A DNA stretch of 64,000 nt from Dictyobacter arantiisoli (lineage in GTDB: Bacteria; Chloroflexota; Ktedonobacteria; Ktedonobacterales; Ktedonobacteraceae). The notes beneath the pieces were generated by a model. The model was not told the DNA's origin, made no database searches, and saw only the letters and a program-made list of their open reading frames with translations. Shown here piece by piece: positions 37,236 through 45,481 of the stretch. Numbering within the stretch: position 1 is the first letter of the stretch; each line of letters opens with the position of its first letter. The translations under genes and the position numbers were made by a program. The stretch covers positions 1 to 64,000 of the forward strand of contig NZ_BIXY01000018.1 of NCBI RefSeq assembly GCF_008326305.1, written 5' to 3'.

Positions 37236-39055
37236 AAGCCTGGCAATTTTTTAGCAGCCTGATCCGCTTCCGGCCCTGGTATTATCTGCTCAACTGCGTC
37301 GCCATTATTGGCGTACTGCTCTTCGAAATGGTTTCGGGACTGGTCGGACAATCCTTTTTTGATAGCTTGAGCGCACGCCATCTGGGATCGCAAGAACTCT
37401 GGTGGCTCTTCGCGCTCTTAATCGGGTCAGTCGTGGGACGTATAACCTGTCTCGTCGGTTGCCAGCTTACGAATATTCCCTTTATTCTGACAAATGCTGC
37501 CTTACTACAAAAGAATATCCTCACCCGCATCCTGCAATTACCAGGAGCGCAGGCGCTACCAGCGTCTTCAGGAGAAGCTATTAGCCGTTTACGCGATGAC
37601 GTGGATGAGAATGCTGACTTTTTGATTGGCTTCAATGATCTGATTGCGACTACGGTCTTTGTATTATGCGCACTTGTGATCATGTTACGCATCAACACCT
37701 TTATCACGCTGGCCGTCTTTCTTCCGCTGGCCGCCATCACAACAATCACCAACATTGCAAGCGCCCAGATCAAAAAGCGTCGCAAAGACATGCGCCTGGC
37801 GACCGGTGATGTGACAGGGTTTCTCGGTGAACTCTTTGGCTCAGTCCAGGCGATCCAGGTTGCCAATGCGGAAGAACAGGCCATTGACTATTTCCGTGTG
37901 TTGAATGAAAAACGCCTGACTGTCACTATTCGTGATCGTATCTTTGACCAGACCCTGCAATCTATTTTCGCCAACACCGTTAGCCTGGGGACGGGAGTGA
38001 TTTTATTGCTGGCGGGTCAATCAATGCATAATGGTACCTTCACCATCGGCAACTTCGCACTGTTCATCTACTATTTGAACTGGATCTCTGAAGCGATGAC
38101 CCTGTTCGGCGCTGTACTGACCAAGTATGCCCAGGCTGATGTCTCGATTACACGACTCATCACACTTCTGAGAGGCGCTCCGGCACGCTCGCTCGTACAA
38201 CATGGTCCGGTCTATACCAGAGGACCATTGCCCGAAGTAGAGCCCTTGCCAGATAGCGCGAAGAACCGGCTCACCACGCTGGAAGTGAAAGATCTGACCT
38301 ATCACTATGCGGAGAGTGGACGCGGCATCAAATCCATTCATCTCTCTTTACGCCAGGGATCATTCACTATCATCACAGGAAGGATTGGCTCTGGCAAGAC
38401 GACCTTACTGCGTACATTGCTGGGGCTGCTTCCCAGGGAACAGGGAGAAATTTTCTGGAATGGAGTCCTTGTTGATGAGCCTGCCGATTTCTTTGTCCCG
38501 CCGTATAGCGCTTATATCTCACAGGTACCACAACTCTTTAGTGAAAGTTTACGCGACAATATTCAACTTGGCCTTCCCCTGAATGAACAAAAGCTTAACG
38601 CAGCCCTTCATCTGGCGGTACTCGAAGGCGATATCGCAACACTCGATCAAGGACTGGATACGCTGGTAGGACCACGTGGTGTACGCCTCTCAGGAGGCCA
38701 AATTCAGCGTGCTGCCGCCGCACGTATGTTTATTCGGCCAGCCGAGCTATTCGTGGTTGATGATCTTTCTAGTGCCCTGGATGTCGAGACAGAAGCATTA
38801 CTCTGGCAGCGGATCTTCGAACAATCCAATAAAACAGTACTGGCCATATCACATCGTCACACCGCCTTACAGCGAGCAGATCACATTATTGTCCTCAAAG
38901 ATGGTTCTATCGAAGCGCAAGGTACCCTGGACGAACTCATGATGAGTAGTTCAGAAATGCGCTATCTCTGGCATGGAGGCGACGGCCCGACAAACGACAC
39001 AGGATTTTTTGCTGGCTCTGAAGAAAGGACGTTCATAGCTCATGAAAACAACTGA
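37232..39055 (+). CDS. ABC exporter half-transporter, subunit 2
   Basis: A 607-residue partner of the preceding gene, joined by an ATGA overlap. Six membrane helices (~15-310) precede the nucleotide-binding domain (~345-580), which has Walker [14 protein letters not shown]-loop YISQVPQLF, and a canonical signature [15 protein letters not shown]. In Walker B ([13 protein letters not shown]) the catalytic Glu is replaced by Asp. So the ATP site made from this subunit's Walker motifs and the first subunit's degenerate signature would be the inactive one. That is the asymmetry known for BmrC/BmrD and TM287/288. A perfect terminator follows. Confidence 0.9.
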   Translation: MKAWQFFSSLIRFRPWYYLLNCVAIIGVLLFEMVSGLVGQSFFDSLSARHLGSQELWWLFALLIGSVVGRITCLVGCQLTNIPFILTNAALLQKNILTRILQLPGAQALPASSGEAISRLRDDVDENADFLIGFNDLIATTVFVLCALVIMLRINTFITLAVFLPLAAITTITNIASAQIKKRRKDMRLATGDVTGFLGELFGSVQAIQVANAEEQAIDYFRVLNEKRLTVTIRDRIFDQTLQSIFANTVSLGTGVILLLAGQSMHNGTFTIGNFALFIYYLNWISEAMTLFGAVLTKYAQADVSITRLITLLRGAPARSLVQHGPVYTRGPLPEVEPLPDSAKNRLTTLEVKDLTYHYAESGRGIKSIHLSLRQGSFTIITGRIGSGKTTLLRTLLGLLPREQGEIFWNGVLVDEPADFFVPPYSAYISQVPQLFSESLRDNIQLGLPLNEQKLNAALHLAVLEGDIATLDQGLDTLVGPRGVRLSGGQIQRAAAARMFIRPAELFVVDDLSSALDVETEALLWQRIFEQSNKTVLAISHRHTALQRADHIIVLKDGSIEAQGTLDELMMSSSEMRYLWHGGDGPTNDTGFFAGSEERTFIAHENN

Positions 39056-39072
39056 CAATTAGTCACTCAATA

Positions 39073-39114
39073 ATAGCACACAGTCAAACTGAATGAATCC
39101 TGACTGTGTGCTAT
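39073..39114. terminator. Terminator between ABC exporter and tetR
   Basis: ATAGCACACAGTCA (39073-39086) is the perfect inverse of TGACTGTGTGCTAT (39101-39114). It lies between convergent genes and probably serves both. Confidence 0.7.
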
Positions 39115-39146
39115 GACTTCCAGCCCAACGGATAGCCCCCCTGCTA

Positions 39147-39791
39147 TTACTCAGATATCCCTTCCGTATCTTCCTGAATGTCATGGTTATAGAGATAGGC
39201 CAATGCACCCTGTAATGGAACATTTTGATCAGAACAGAGGGCACGCAAAAGAAGCAGGCTGTAGCGATCAGCGAGTTGGACAAATGCCAGCGCATCACTG
39301 GCTTGAAACCATTGATGTGTCCAGTGTAATGCGGAAAGCACGAACAGATAAGCAAGCGAGGGATCGGGAACTTGAAACATGTGTGTGCGCGCACCTGCAT
39401 CAATCACACGATAGAAGTAAGAATCAAATGTCTCACGCATAGATTGAAGTTCATTCCGGCGCTTGCCCTCCAGAAAAATCCAGTCCCGTAAAAACACAGC
39501 CACTGCAATACGATCCTGGGCCACGACTTCCAGATAGCGATGTATCAAAAGATGTAGCTGCTCAGCTGGGGACACGGTACGCGGAACCGAACGAGCCTGA
39601 TCCAGAAACAAACGTCCAATACGCGAAACAATCGCCCAGAGCATATCATCCCGAGATCCCAGCAAAGCATGAACATGAGACTCACGCAGATGCAATGTCT
39701 GTGCAATGTCCTGCATCGTCGTCACGCCATAACCGCTACCATAAAAAAGCTCAGTCACAACTAACAACATATCCTCAGTATTACGTGTCAT
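39147..39791 (-). CDS. TetR family transcriptional regulator
   Basis: A 214-residue regulator. Residues ~5-50 are the TetR HTH (MLLVVTELFYGSGYGVTTMQDIAQTLHLRESHVHALLGSRDDMLWAI). The remaining helices form the ligand/dimer domain, including SYFYRVIDAGARTHMFQVPDPSLAYLFVLSALHWTHQWF, which suggests a hydrophobic effector pocket of the fatty-acyl or KstR2-like kind. ATG 39791 has GGAGG 10 bases upstream; a TTG at 39821 is less likely. It is divergent from a hotdog thioesterase gene (188-bp gap) and convergent with the ABC exporter. Control of the thioesterase is the simplest guess. Confidence 0.85.
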   Translation of the reverse strand: MTRNTEDMLLVVTELFYGSGYGVTTMQDIAQTLHLRESHVHALLGSRDDMLWAIVSRIGRLFLDQARSVPRTVSPAEQLHLLIHRYLEVVAQDRIAVAVFLRDWIFLEGKRRNELQSMRETFDSYFYRVIDAGARTHMFQVPDPSLAYLFVLSALHWTHQWFQASDALAFVQLADRYSLLLLRALCSDQNVPLQGALAYLYNHDIQEDTEGISE

Positions 39792-39978
39792 TGCCACAGC
39801 ACCTCCCGAACCTTCCAACAACCATTAAAGAGGTCACACATATACAATACTGTGTGAACCACGAAAAATGGAAAGAATCAACAGCAGGCCAAACAAACTC
39901 AGGTAATCTTGTTGCAAGGGTACGGAATAGAGTATAGTAATGGCAAACAACCTTCTATACAAGATTTGAGAGATAGCT

Positions 39979-40521
39979 ATGAATCCATTTGACCGCATAT
40001 TTACACGTTATAAGAATTTCCCTGAAGTAGATCTGTCGCAAGGCCGCAGTATCGCCTATTCGCGCAGCTCGACACGTCGAATGATGGAATTGATTGATGC
40101 CAATGGACATGGCAATGTTCATGGAGGGGTTATTATGCGAATGGTAGATGAATCTGCAGCAATTGTCGCCATCAAACATAGCCAGAGCCCGACCGTCGTC
40201 ACAGCACGCGTGGAACGCTTTGACTTCCTGGCACCAGCCTTCATTGGCGATGTCGTAACCGTCCACTGCACAATGAATTATGTTGGAAGGACCAGCATGG
40301 AGGTGGGTGTTGAAGTCACGGCAGAGGATTTAATTGCCAGAGAGACACGTAAGATCGCCAGCAGTTACGTTATCTATGTGGCCCTGGACGAAGATCGCAA
40401 ACCACGTCAGGTTCCACCTCTTGTCCCTGCAGACGAAGAAGAAGCCAAAGTCATTGAGCTGGCTCGCCAGCGTCGCGAACGCCGCAAGAAGATTGATGAA
40501 GAATTCAAGCACCTTCTATAA
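39979..40521 (+). CDS. Acyl-CoA thioesterase, hotdog fold
   Basis: A 180-residue YciA/BACH-type thioesterase that would hydrolyse acyl-CoA. The hotdog core occupies ~20-135. It has MMELIDANGHGNVHGGVIMRMVDESAAIVA (catalytic Asp/Asn and the GG helix), VVTARVERFDFLAPAFIGDVVTVHCTMNYVGRTSMEVGVEV and a C-terminal strand VIYVALDEDRKPRQVPPL. A charged tail rich in Arg/Lys/Glu ends the protein. Its last codons, CACCTTCTATAA, form a perfect 11-bp hairpin with the start of the adjacent MITE-like element. The regulator gene tetR is divergent from it. Confidence 0.88.
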   Translation: MNPFDRIFTRYKNFPEVDLSQGRSIAYSRSSTRRMMELIDANGHGNVHGGVIMRMVDESAAIVAIKHSQSPTVVTARVERFDFLAPAFIGDVVTVHCTMNYVGRTSMEVGVEVTAEDLIARETRKIASSYVIYVALDEDRKPRQVPPLVPADEEEAKVIELARQRRERRKKIDEEFKHLL

Positions 40522-40535
40522 TGGATAGACAATAT

Positions 40536-40731
40536 AGAAGGTGTCAGGCTCCCCTGCGCTCTACCATCTCTGTGCATGAGATTTCGCACCTGCGGTGCTC
40601 AAAACAATTTTAGTGTGTTGTGCAGGAAAGGTGCACGACACCTTTCCTGCACAACACACTAAAAAAGGGTGCAGGCTCTACCTGCCAGCGAGCAACACGA
40701 TCCCGCTGGGGATGGGAGTCTGACACTTTGT
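40536..40731 (+). mobile_element. MITE-like element, copy 2
   Basis: A 196-bp non-coding element in the same orientation as copy 1, with imperfect terminal repeats (AGAAGGTGTCAGGCTCCCC at the left; right end reads ACAAAGTGTCAGACTCCCA in reverse). Its central hairpin is a perfect 26-bp stem with a 5-base loop (40608-40633/40639-40664). The stem sequence differs from copy 1, while the flanking motifs TCTCTGTGCATGAG and GCACCTGCGGTGCTC are conserved. It lies between convergent thioesterase and peroxiredoxin genes and may act as a terminator for both. Confidence 0.8.
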
Positions 40732-40757
40732 AAATGTTCAGGCTCTAACAGAAAAAA

Positions 40758-41258
40758 TCAAGAGAGATGCAGCGCATCAACAACTTCGAGCACTTCGGTC
40801 GCATGCTCATCAGGCTTCACTTTATGCCAGATCTTGCGCACCACGCCCTCTTTATCAATTAAAAATGTCTGGCGATCCACGCCCATATATGTCTTCCCGT
40901 ACATGCTCTTCTCTTTCCAGACATTATACTGCTGTACGACCTTCTTCTCGGTATCTGCTAAGAGCGGGAAGGGTAGCGAAAACTTATCAATGAACTTCTG
41001 ATGCGACTTCAAATCATCAATGCTAATCCCCAACACTACCACACCACGCTGCTGTAGCACATGGTTCGCGTCCCGGAAACTACAAGCTTCTTTGGTACAA
41101 CCCGGGGTATCATCTTTAGGATAGAAATAGAGTACGACGGGATGACCCTTCAAATCGCTCAAATGGACCTCACCATTTTTCACGATATCTTCGCTTCCCA
41201 GAGCAGGAAGAGTAAAATCAGGAGCAGGCTGCTGTTCAGCCACGAGGGTATCACTCAT
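40758..41258 (-). CDS. bcp: Peroxiredoxin, BCP/PrxQ family
   Basis: A 166-residue thiol peroxidase that reduces hydroperoxides in the cytoplasm. The peroxidatic Cys lies in FYPKDDTPGCTKEACSFRD, near residue 54, with the resolving Cys five residues on. This is the CxxxxC arrangement of atypical 2-Cys BCP/PrxQ enzymes. The downstream Arg/Trp environment (DTEKKVVQQYNVWKEKSMYGKTYMGVDRQTFLIDKEGVV) is typical. GGAGG precedes the ATG. A Cys, not a UGA codon, encodes the active residue, so it is not a selenoprotein. Both ends are bordered by MITE-like copies. Confidence 0.94.
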   Translation of the reverse strand: MSDTLVAEQQPAPDFTLPALGSEDIVKNGEVHLSDLKGHPVVLYFYPKDDTPGCTKEACSFRDANHVLQQRGVVVLGISIDDLKSHQKFIDKFSLPFPLLADTEKKVVQQYNVWKEKSMYGKTYMGVDRQTFLIDKEGVVRKIWHKVKPDEHATEVLEVVDALHLS

Positions 41259-41274
41259 AAAAAGCCTCCTTTAC

Positions 41275-41474
41275 GAGAGTGTCAGCCCCCCATTCCCATC
41301 AGGATCTTACTGTTTGATCTGCTGGCAGGCGCGCATGCGCCTGTGCCTTTTTTAGTATGTGGTGCAGGAAAGGTGCTATGCACTTTCCTGCACCACATAC
41401 TAAAACTGTTTTGAGCACCGCAGGTGCGAAAACTCATGCACAGAGATGGTGGAGAGCATGAGAGTGACACTCTC
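41275..41474 (-). mobile_element. MITE-like element, copy 3 (inverted)
   Basis: A ~200-bp element in the opposite orientation to copies 1 and 2. Its ends are GAGAGTGTCA (41275-41284) and TGACACTCTC (41465-41474). The central hairpin spans about 41349-41405 with one bulged base, with stem core TAGTATGTGGTGCAGGAAAG. The conserved blocks GAGCACCGCAGGTGCGAAA and CATGCACAGAGA (reverse strand of the other copies) are present. It begins 16 bases upstream of the bcp start, so it may influence that promoter. Confidence 0.8.
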
Positions 41475-41647
41475 TAAGACAAATGTATACACATCTAAAA
41501 TCAAATTGTCAGAACCAGAATTCTTCATGCACAATTCAGGCCCCTTACACGCATAGGAACAGAACAGGATGACTATTTATTCCTGTTCTGTGCATCCAGT
41601 CCTATGCTGAAGAATATCAACATCAATACAGGCGCAAGGTCTTTTCG

Positions 41648-43021
41648 TTACGCAGCCCCATGATTGGCAGTTTCGGGTTCCTCAAGACGGAAAACGCCAC
41701 GCTCTTCCTGATAAGAAAAAAGCTCGGCATAGCGTCCCCAGTTGATCGCTGTTTCCAGTTGAGACCAGGCTTCGCTCTCGCTGAAATGTTCCTGTAGTTC
41801 ACTTAAGAAGTGTTCTTCAGGGAGGGTATGGCTGAGCTCATGCTGTAAATCTCGCACGATATGTCTGATCATCGTGGCATGGGCCAGGGCTTGCAAACGG
41901 AAGATTTCCTTTTCCTCCAATACACCAGCCTCAGCAAAGCGCTTGCCGATCTCGGTCAGCACAAGATCGCCTTCCTGCGTTTCGGCAAAACCCAGAATAT
42001 TAGCGGCATCGACCATGGGCAAGAGATCATCAACCTCGAGTTGTAGATCGCGACCCAGTTGATACAGATCATCCCGGTCACCTTTAGAATGGACCAATTC
42101 AAGCAGGCCCGTGACATCACCAATCGAGACATGCGGTAATGCCTGGTAGGGACGCGGCTTCGCTGGAGCATGCTTATTTGGATGGGGCTGCTCCTGTGGC
42201 ATCAAAGTAGGAATATCCACATGAGGGCTGGTCATAATACGATAGATCAGATCAACGGTCTTTGTATAATTCTCATTGGTGGACTCACGCTGATGCAATG
42301 GCAAACCGGCGATCTCCACACGAATCTGCCCTGGATTGGCACCCAACACGACAATCCGATCCGCCATCAGTACAGCATCATCAATATTATGGGTAACCAT
42401 GACAATAGCACGTGTTGGCATTTTACGCTCACGCCACAAACCTAACAACTCCTTGCGCAAATTAGCGGCAGTCAACACGTCCAGGGCACTAAATGGCTCA
42501 TCCATAAACAGCAGTTCAGGCTCAACGACCAGAGCGCGAGCAAAGCCAACACGCTGCCGCATGCCACCCGATAACTCTTTGGGATAGGCATCCTCAAAAC
42601 CATCCAGACCAATCGTATCGATGGCGGCTAGAGAACGACGCATACGCTGGGTGGGAGGAACTTCCTGCGCCGCCAAACCTAATTCTACGTTTTGTAGTAC
42701 GGTCAACCAGGGGAACAATGCAAACGACTGAAAGACAATCGATAAATGCGGATTAGTGCCATATTGTGGCACATCCTTGAATAATATCTCACCTTCAGTT
42801 GGGCGCAATAGGCCAGCAAGCAGACGCAACAGCGTTGATTTGCCTGATCCCGATGGTCCCAGCAAAGCGACGAACTCGCCAGCATAGATACGTAGATTAA
42901 TATCGTCCAACACCACCGGAGGATTTGTGCCGCGCGCACGCTTGCCGTCCTTATCGTAGACCTTCTTCACATGGCGTGCCTCCAACAGCACATCCCCGGT
43001 CTGCATATCAAAATTGGTCAT
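41648..43021 (-). CDS. NitT/TauT-type ABC transporter ATPase with AAA-associated domain
   Basis: A 457-residue ATPase. Residues ~10-260 are the nucleotide-binding domain: Walker A GPSGSGKSTLLR, signature ELSGGMRQRVGFARAL, Walker B LLFMDEPFSALD and H-loop VTHNIDD. Residues ~300-430 form the C-terminal AAA-associated domain found on nitrate/sulfonate/taurine-type importer ATPases (YQALPHVSIGDVTGLLELVHSKGDRDDLYQLGRDLQLEVDDLLPMVDAANILGFAET). This domain probably has a regulatory role. It follows the permease gene by 20 bases and is its energy subunit. No substrate-binding protein is present, so the substrate cannot be named. Confidence 0.9.
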   Translation of the reverse strand: MTNFDMQTGDVLLEARHVKKVYDKDGKRARGTNPPVVLDDINLRIYAGEFVALLGPSGSGKSTLLRLLAGLLRPTEGEILFKDVPQYGTNPHLSIVFQSFALFPWLTVLQNVELGLAAQEVPPTQRMRRSLAAIDTIGLDGFEDAYPKELSGGMRQRVGFARALVVEPELLFMDEPFSALDVLTAANLRKELLGLWRERKMPTRAIVMVTHNIDDAVLMADRIVVLGANPGQIRVEIAGLPLHQRESTNENYTKTVDLIYRIMTSPHVDIPTLMPQEQPHPNKHAPAKPRPYQALPHVSIGDVTGLLELVHSKGDRDDLYQLGRDLQLEVDDLLPMVDAANILGFAETQEGDLVLTEIGKRFAEAGVLEEKEIFRLQALAHATMIRHIVRDLQHELSHTLPEEHFLSELQEHFSESEAWSQLETAINWGRYAELFSYQEERGVFRLEEPETANHGAA

Positions 43022-43041
43022 TGCTTCTCACTATCCTTCCG

Positions 43042-44871
43042 TTAGCTCAATGTATAGCGACGCTCAGCCAGATCATAGAGACGCTTCCACAACACGCGAT
43101 TCAGCAACACTACCACAAACGCCATCAAAAGCGTGCCCGCCAGGAGTACTGAAAAATTGCCTGCCGCACCTGCAGACGCAATAGCGGCACCCAATCCCTG
43201 GGTACTGACGGTTCTATTATTGAATGTGACATATTCAGAAACAATGCTGGCGTTCCAGGCACCACCGCTCGCGGTCAACAAGCCCGTCACCAGATAAGGA
43301 AAAATAGCAGGCAAAATCAAAGTTCGCCAGCGTCGCCAGCGCGTCACATGATAAATTGTGCTGGCTTCCTTCAAATCAGAAGGAATAGACATCGCACCGG
43401 CAATCACATTAAAAAGGATATACCACTGTGTGCCCAGTAACATTAAGAGAATCGCCGCCAGCGACAAGCCACCGGGCAGATCAATCAGAGCAACCAGAAG
43501 AATGGGAAAGAGAGCGGTAGCGGGTATCGAAGCTATCACCTGCACAACAGGCTGCAAACGCTTCGACCACTTAGGCGAGGTACCAATCATCACACCGACA
43601 GGAACAGTCCAGACCACGCCAATTAATAAAGCGACCAGCGTACGCAATAAAGTTGCCCCTGCCGCCAGCACTAATTGTCCCCACGTTGCGAGAGAAACGC
43701 CCCCCAGCAAGCGCACCATATACCATAGCCCAAACACAAGCAGCACCAGCACCAACAATCCAAAAACACTACTGACAATTCTTCGGAGCGAAAACCAGCT
43801 TGTATGCTGAGATTGTCCTTTATGTGCAGCGACCAGATGCGCCTCACCAGGCAGAGGTTGCATGCGATTAAGTAAAAACGCAATCGAAGCACCAATCGGG
43901 CGGAAGATACGAGTGGTCATAGCTGCAATCAACGCAGAACGGCGTATAATATTGAGAACAGGAGATGAAGGAGCATCCCCTTCGCTATTCATCTCCAGCT
44001 TGAATTTATCCGCCCAGGCAACCAATGGACGCCAGAAGAAGAAATCGAGCAGAATGATCAAAGCAATCAACGTTGCCAGACCTAATACCAAAGCACTGGC
44101 ATTCCCTTTGTTAGCCGCCGCCTGAAGATAGGAACCCAGACCTGGCAGTTGGAAAGAGCGTGAACCCAGTACAAACTGTTCTGATGCCATGAGAAAAAAC
44201 CAACCACCAGCCCAACTCATCATACTATTCCAGATCAGGCCAATCATGGAAGCAGGAATTTCCAGTTTAAACAGGTGCTGCCAGGGGCGCAATCTCGCGA
44301 CTGTAGAAAATTCTTGTAAATCTTGAGGCACACTACGAGCAGAATGATAATAGCTAAAAGTCATATTCCAGGCCTGACTGGTAAAGATAAGGATAACGCT
44401 CGATAATTCCAGGCCAACATTTGAATGGGGGAAAGCAGCCACTAAAGCCAGCACCACACCTGGTAAAAATGAAAGGATAGGAATACTCTGCAAGATGTCT
44501 AGTAGCGGCACCATCACCACACTGGCACGACGACTCGTAGCTGCAACGTGACCATAGACCAGTGTAAAGATCAAAGACAAGAGATACGCTAGCAACATGC
44601 GTAGCAAAGAATAGCCAGCATAAACAGGCAAAGCCGTCGGCGCAAGATCAATCTTAATTGACGATGTCAGAGGGGCAGTCCAACGTGAAGCGGCTACCAC
44701 CACCAATGAAATGAGTGCGATAACAACCAGGGCAATAACCAGATCAATCAAACCCAGGCGTCGCCTCTGCGAAGGTTCGCTGTGCGGCGAACGATTTTCA
44801 TTTGGGGAATGAGATCCCCCCTGGAGCTGCTCACGCTCCTGCACATTCTCAGGAATAAATATCTGAGCCAT
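43042..44871 (-). CDS. NitT/TauT-type ABC permease, two fused permease domains
   Basis: A 609-residue membrane protein made of two BPD_transp_1 permease domains in tandem. The first lies at about 40-290 (with PLLDILQSIPILSFLPGVVLALVAAFP and the EAA-like loop ...DLQEFSTVARLRPWQHLFKLEIPASMIGLIWN). The second lies at about 370-600 (ASIPATALFPILLVALIDLPGG and SDLKEASTIYHVTRWRRWRTLILPAIFPYLVTGLL). Normally the two are separate or a homodimer. The ATG at 44871 has GGAGG 7 bases upstream; a frame from 44943 is rejected. It has a ~500-nt leader containing a promoter and terminator. Confidence 0.9.
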   Translation of the reverse strand: MAQIFIPENVQEREQLQGGSHSPNENRSPHSEPSQRRRLGLIDLVIALVVIALISLVVVAASRWTAPLTSSIKIDLAPTALPVYAGYSLLRMLLAYLLSLIFTLVYGHVAATSRRASVVMVPLLDILQSIPILSFLPGVVLALVAAFPHSNVGLELSSVILIFTSQAWNMTFSYYHSARSVPQDLQEFSTVARLRPWQHLFKLEIPASMIGLIWNSMMSWAGGWFFLMASEQFVLGSRSFQLPGLGSYLQAAANKGNASALVLGLATLIALIILLDFFFWRPLVAWADKFKLEMNSEGDAPSSPVLNIIRRSALIAAMTTRIFRPIGASIAFLLNRMQPLPGEAHLVAAHKGQSQHTSWFSLRRIVSSVFGLLVLVLLVFGLWYMVRLLGGVSLATWGQLVLAAGATLLRTLVALLIGVVWTVPVGVMIGTSPKWSKRLQPVVQVIASIPATALFPILLVALIDLPGGLSLAAILLMLLGTQWYILFNVIAGAMSIPSDLKEASTIYHVTRWRRWRTLILPAIFPYLVTGLLTASGGAWNASIVSEYVTFNNRTVSTQGLGAAIASAGAAGNFSVLLAGTLLMAFVVVLLNRVLWKRLYDLAERRYTLS

Positions 44872-45130
44872 CTTAATACCTCCATCATGCATCCCTGTTC
44901 GCCCGGACAGCATGGAGGAGCAACGTAGAACACTACCCATCAAGAGGCGGTGTGCACCCTAATAAAAGATCTTACAGGTTCGTCGCACAAACTGTCCAGA
45001 GAAACGCTAAAGAAAACAACCATACAACGTTGTTCAGAATCGGCATTCATGCCAGAGAACCTTCTCTTTCCATCATTGGTATAAAGTATAGAGAATAAAA
45101 ATTAACTGAAACTGCTCTGCAAAAAGGCAT

Positions 45131-45153
45131 AAAAAAACCACCTCTCAAGGTGG
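45131..45153 (-). terminator. Attenuator-like terminator in the ABC permease leader
   Basis: On the minus strand CCACCT (45153-45148) pairs with AGGTGG (45143-45138) around a TGAG loop and runs into seven T residues (45137-45131). It lies ~220 bases after the promoter and ~260 bases before the permease start, so it would have to be read through. Confidence 0.75.
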
Positions 45154-45202
45154 CGCAACCTAAATAAACGGAAGTAAGCAATAGTAGCGAGAGATGTACT
45201 AA

Positions 45203-45346
45203 CTATTCCTTCCGTTGCAAGTCAGCCACAGAACCAGAGAAAACACCACTGTTTTCCCCACCGAGAATATTCTCATTTCTGTCCAAACAACCACATTGAT
45301 AAGGACTGGCAGGGCCATCGTCCATAGGGAACAAACCTACTTTCAT
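45203..45346 (-). CDS. Possible 47-residue leader peptide of the ABC importer
   Basis: ATG 45346 to TAG 45203 encodes 47 residues, starting MKVGLFPMDDGPASPYQCGC and ending FSGSVADLQRKE. A second in-frame ATG is at 45325. The ribosome site is weak for both, so translation is uncertain. The stop codon sits inside a hairpin (45167-45174 with 45209-45216), and a terminator follows. Part of the frame (TCTCGGTGG, 45266-45258) can pair with the terminator's CCACCTTGAGA, which would be an antiterminator. The layout suggests leader-controlled attenuation. An alternative is an untranslated riboswitch of unknown class. Confidence 0.35.
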   Translation of the reverse strand: MKVGLFPMDDGPASPYQCGCLDRNENILGGENSGVFSGSVADLQRKE

Positions 45347-45381
45347 AACTCAAAATACACACACCGACAAAATCTTTTTCC

Positions 45382-45411
45382 ACTATACTGTTGTTGTCTT
45401 GCCTTTGTCAA
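45382..45411 (-). promoter_or_regulatory. Promoter of the NitT/TauT ABC leader
   Basis: On the minus strand TTGACA (45411-45406) and TATAGT (45387-45382) are 18 bases apart. It lies directly after the ecfT terminator, so the importer has its own transcript. Confidence 0.75.
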
Positions 45412-45423
45412 GCATGCAAACAA

Positions 45424-45467
45424 AGCAAGCGTAAGAAGGATCAAACGGCACCTTACCTACGCTTGCT
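45424..45467 (-). terminator. ecfT terminator
   Basis: AGCAAGCGTA (45424-45433) is the perfect inverse of TACGCTTGCT (45458-45467); on the minus strand the stem is followed by TTGTTT. It closes the ECF operon. Confidence 0.7.
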
Positions 45468-45481
45468 ATTCAATAAATAGA

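Noticed and set aside
40758-41258. Possible selenoprotein peroxiredoxin, given the selC gene
   Set aside because: The peroxidatic position is encoded as Cys and no in-frame TGA or SECIS-like hairpin follows it.
45150-45380. Fluoride riboswitch suggested by GGACGATGGCC in the importer leader
   Set aside because: The required downstream CTGATG-type conserved block and pseudoknot are not found.
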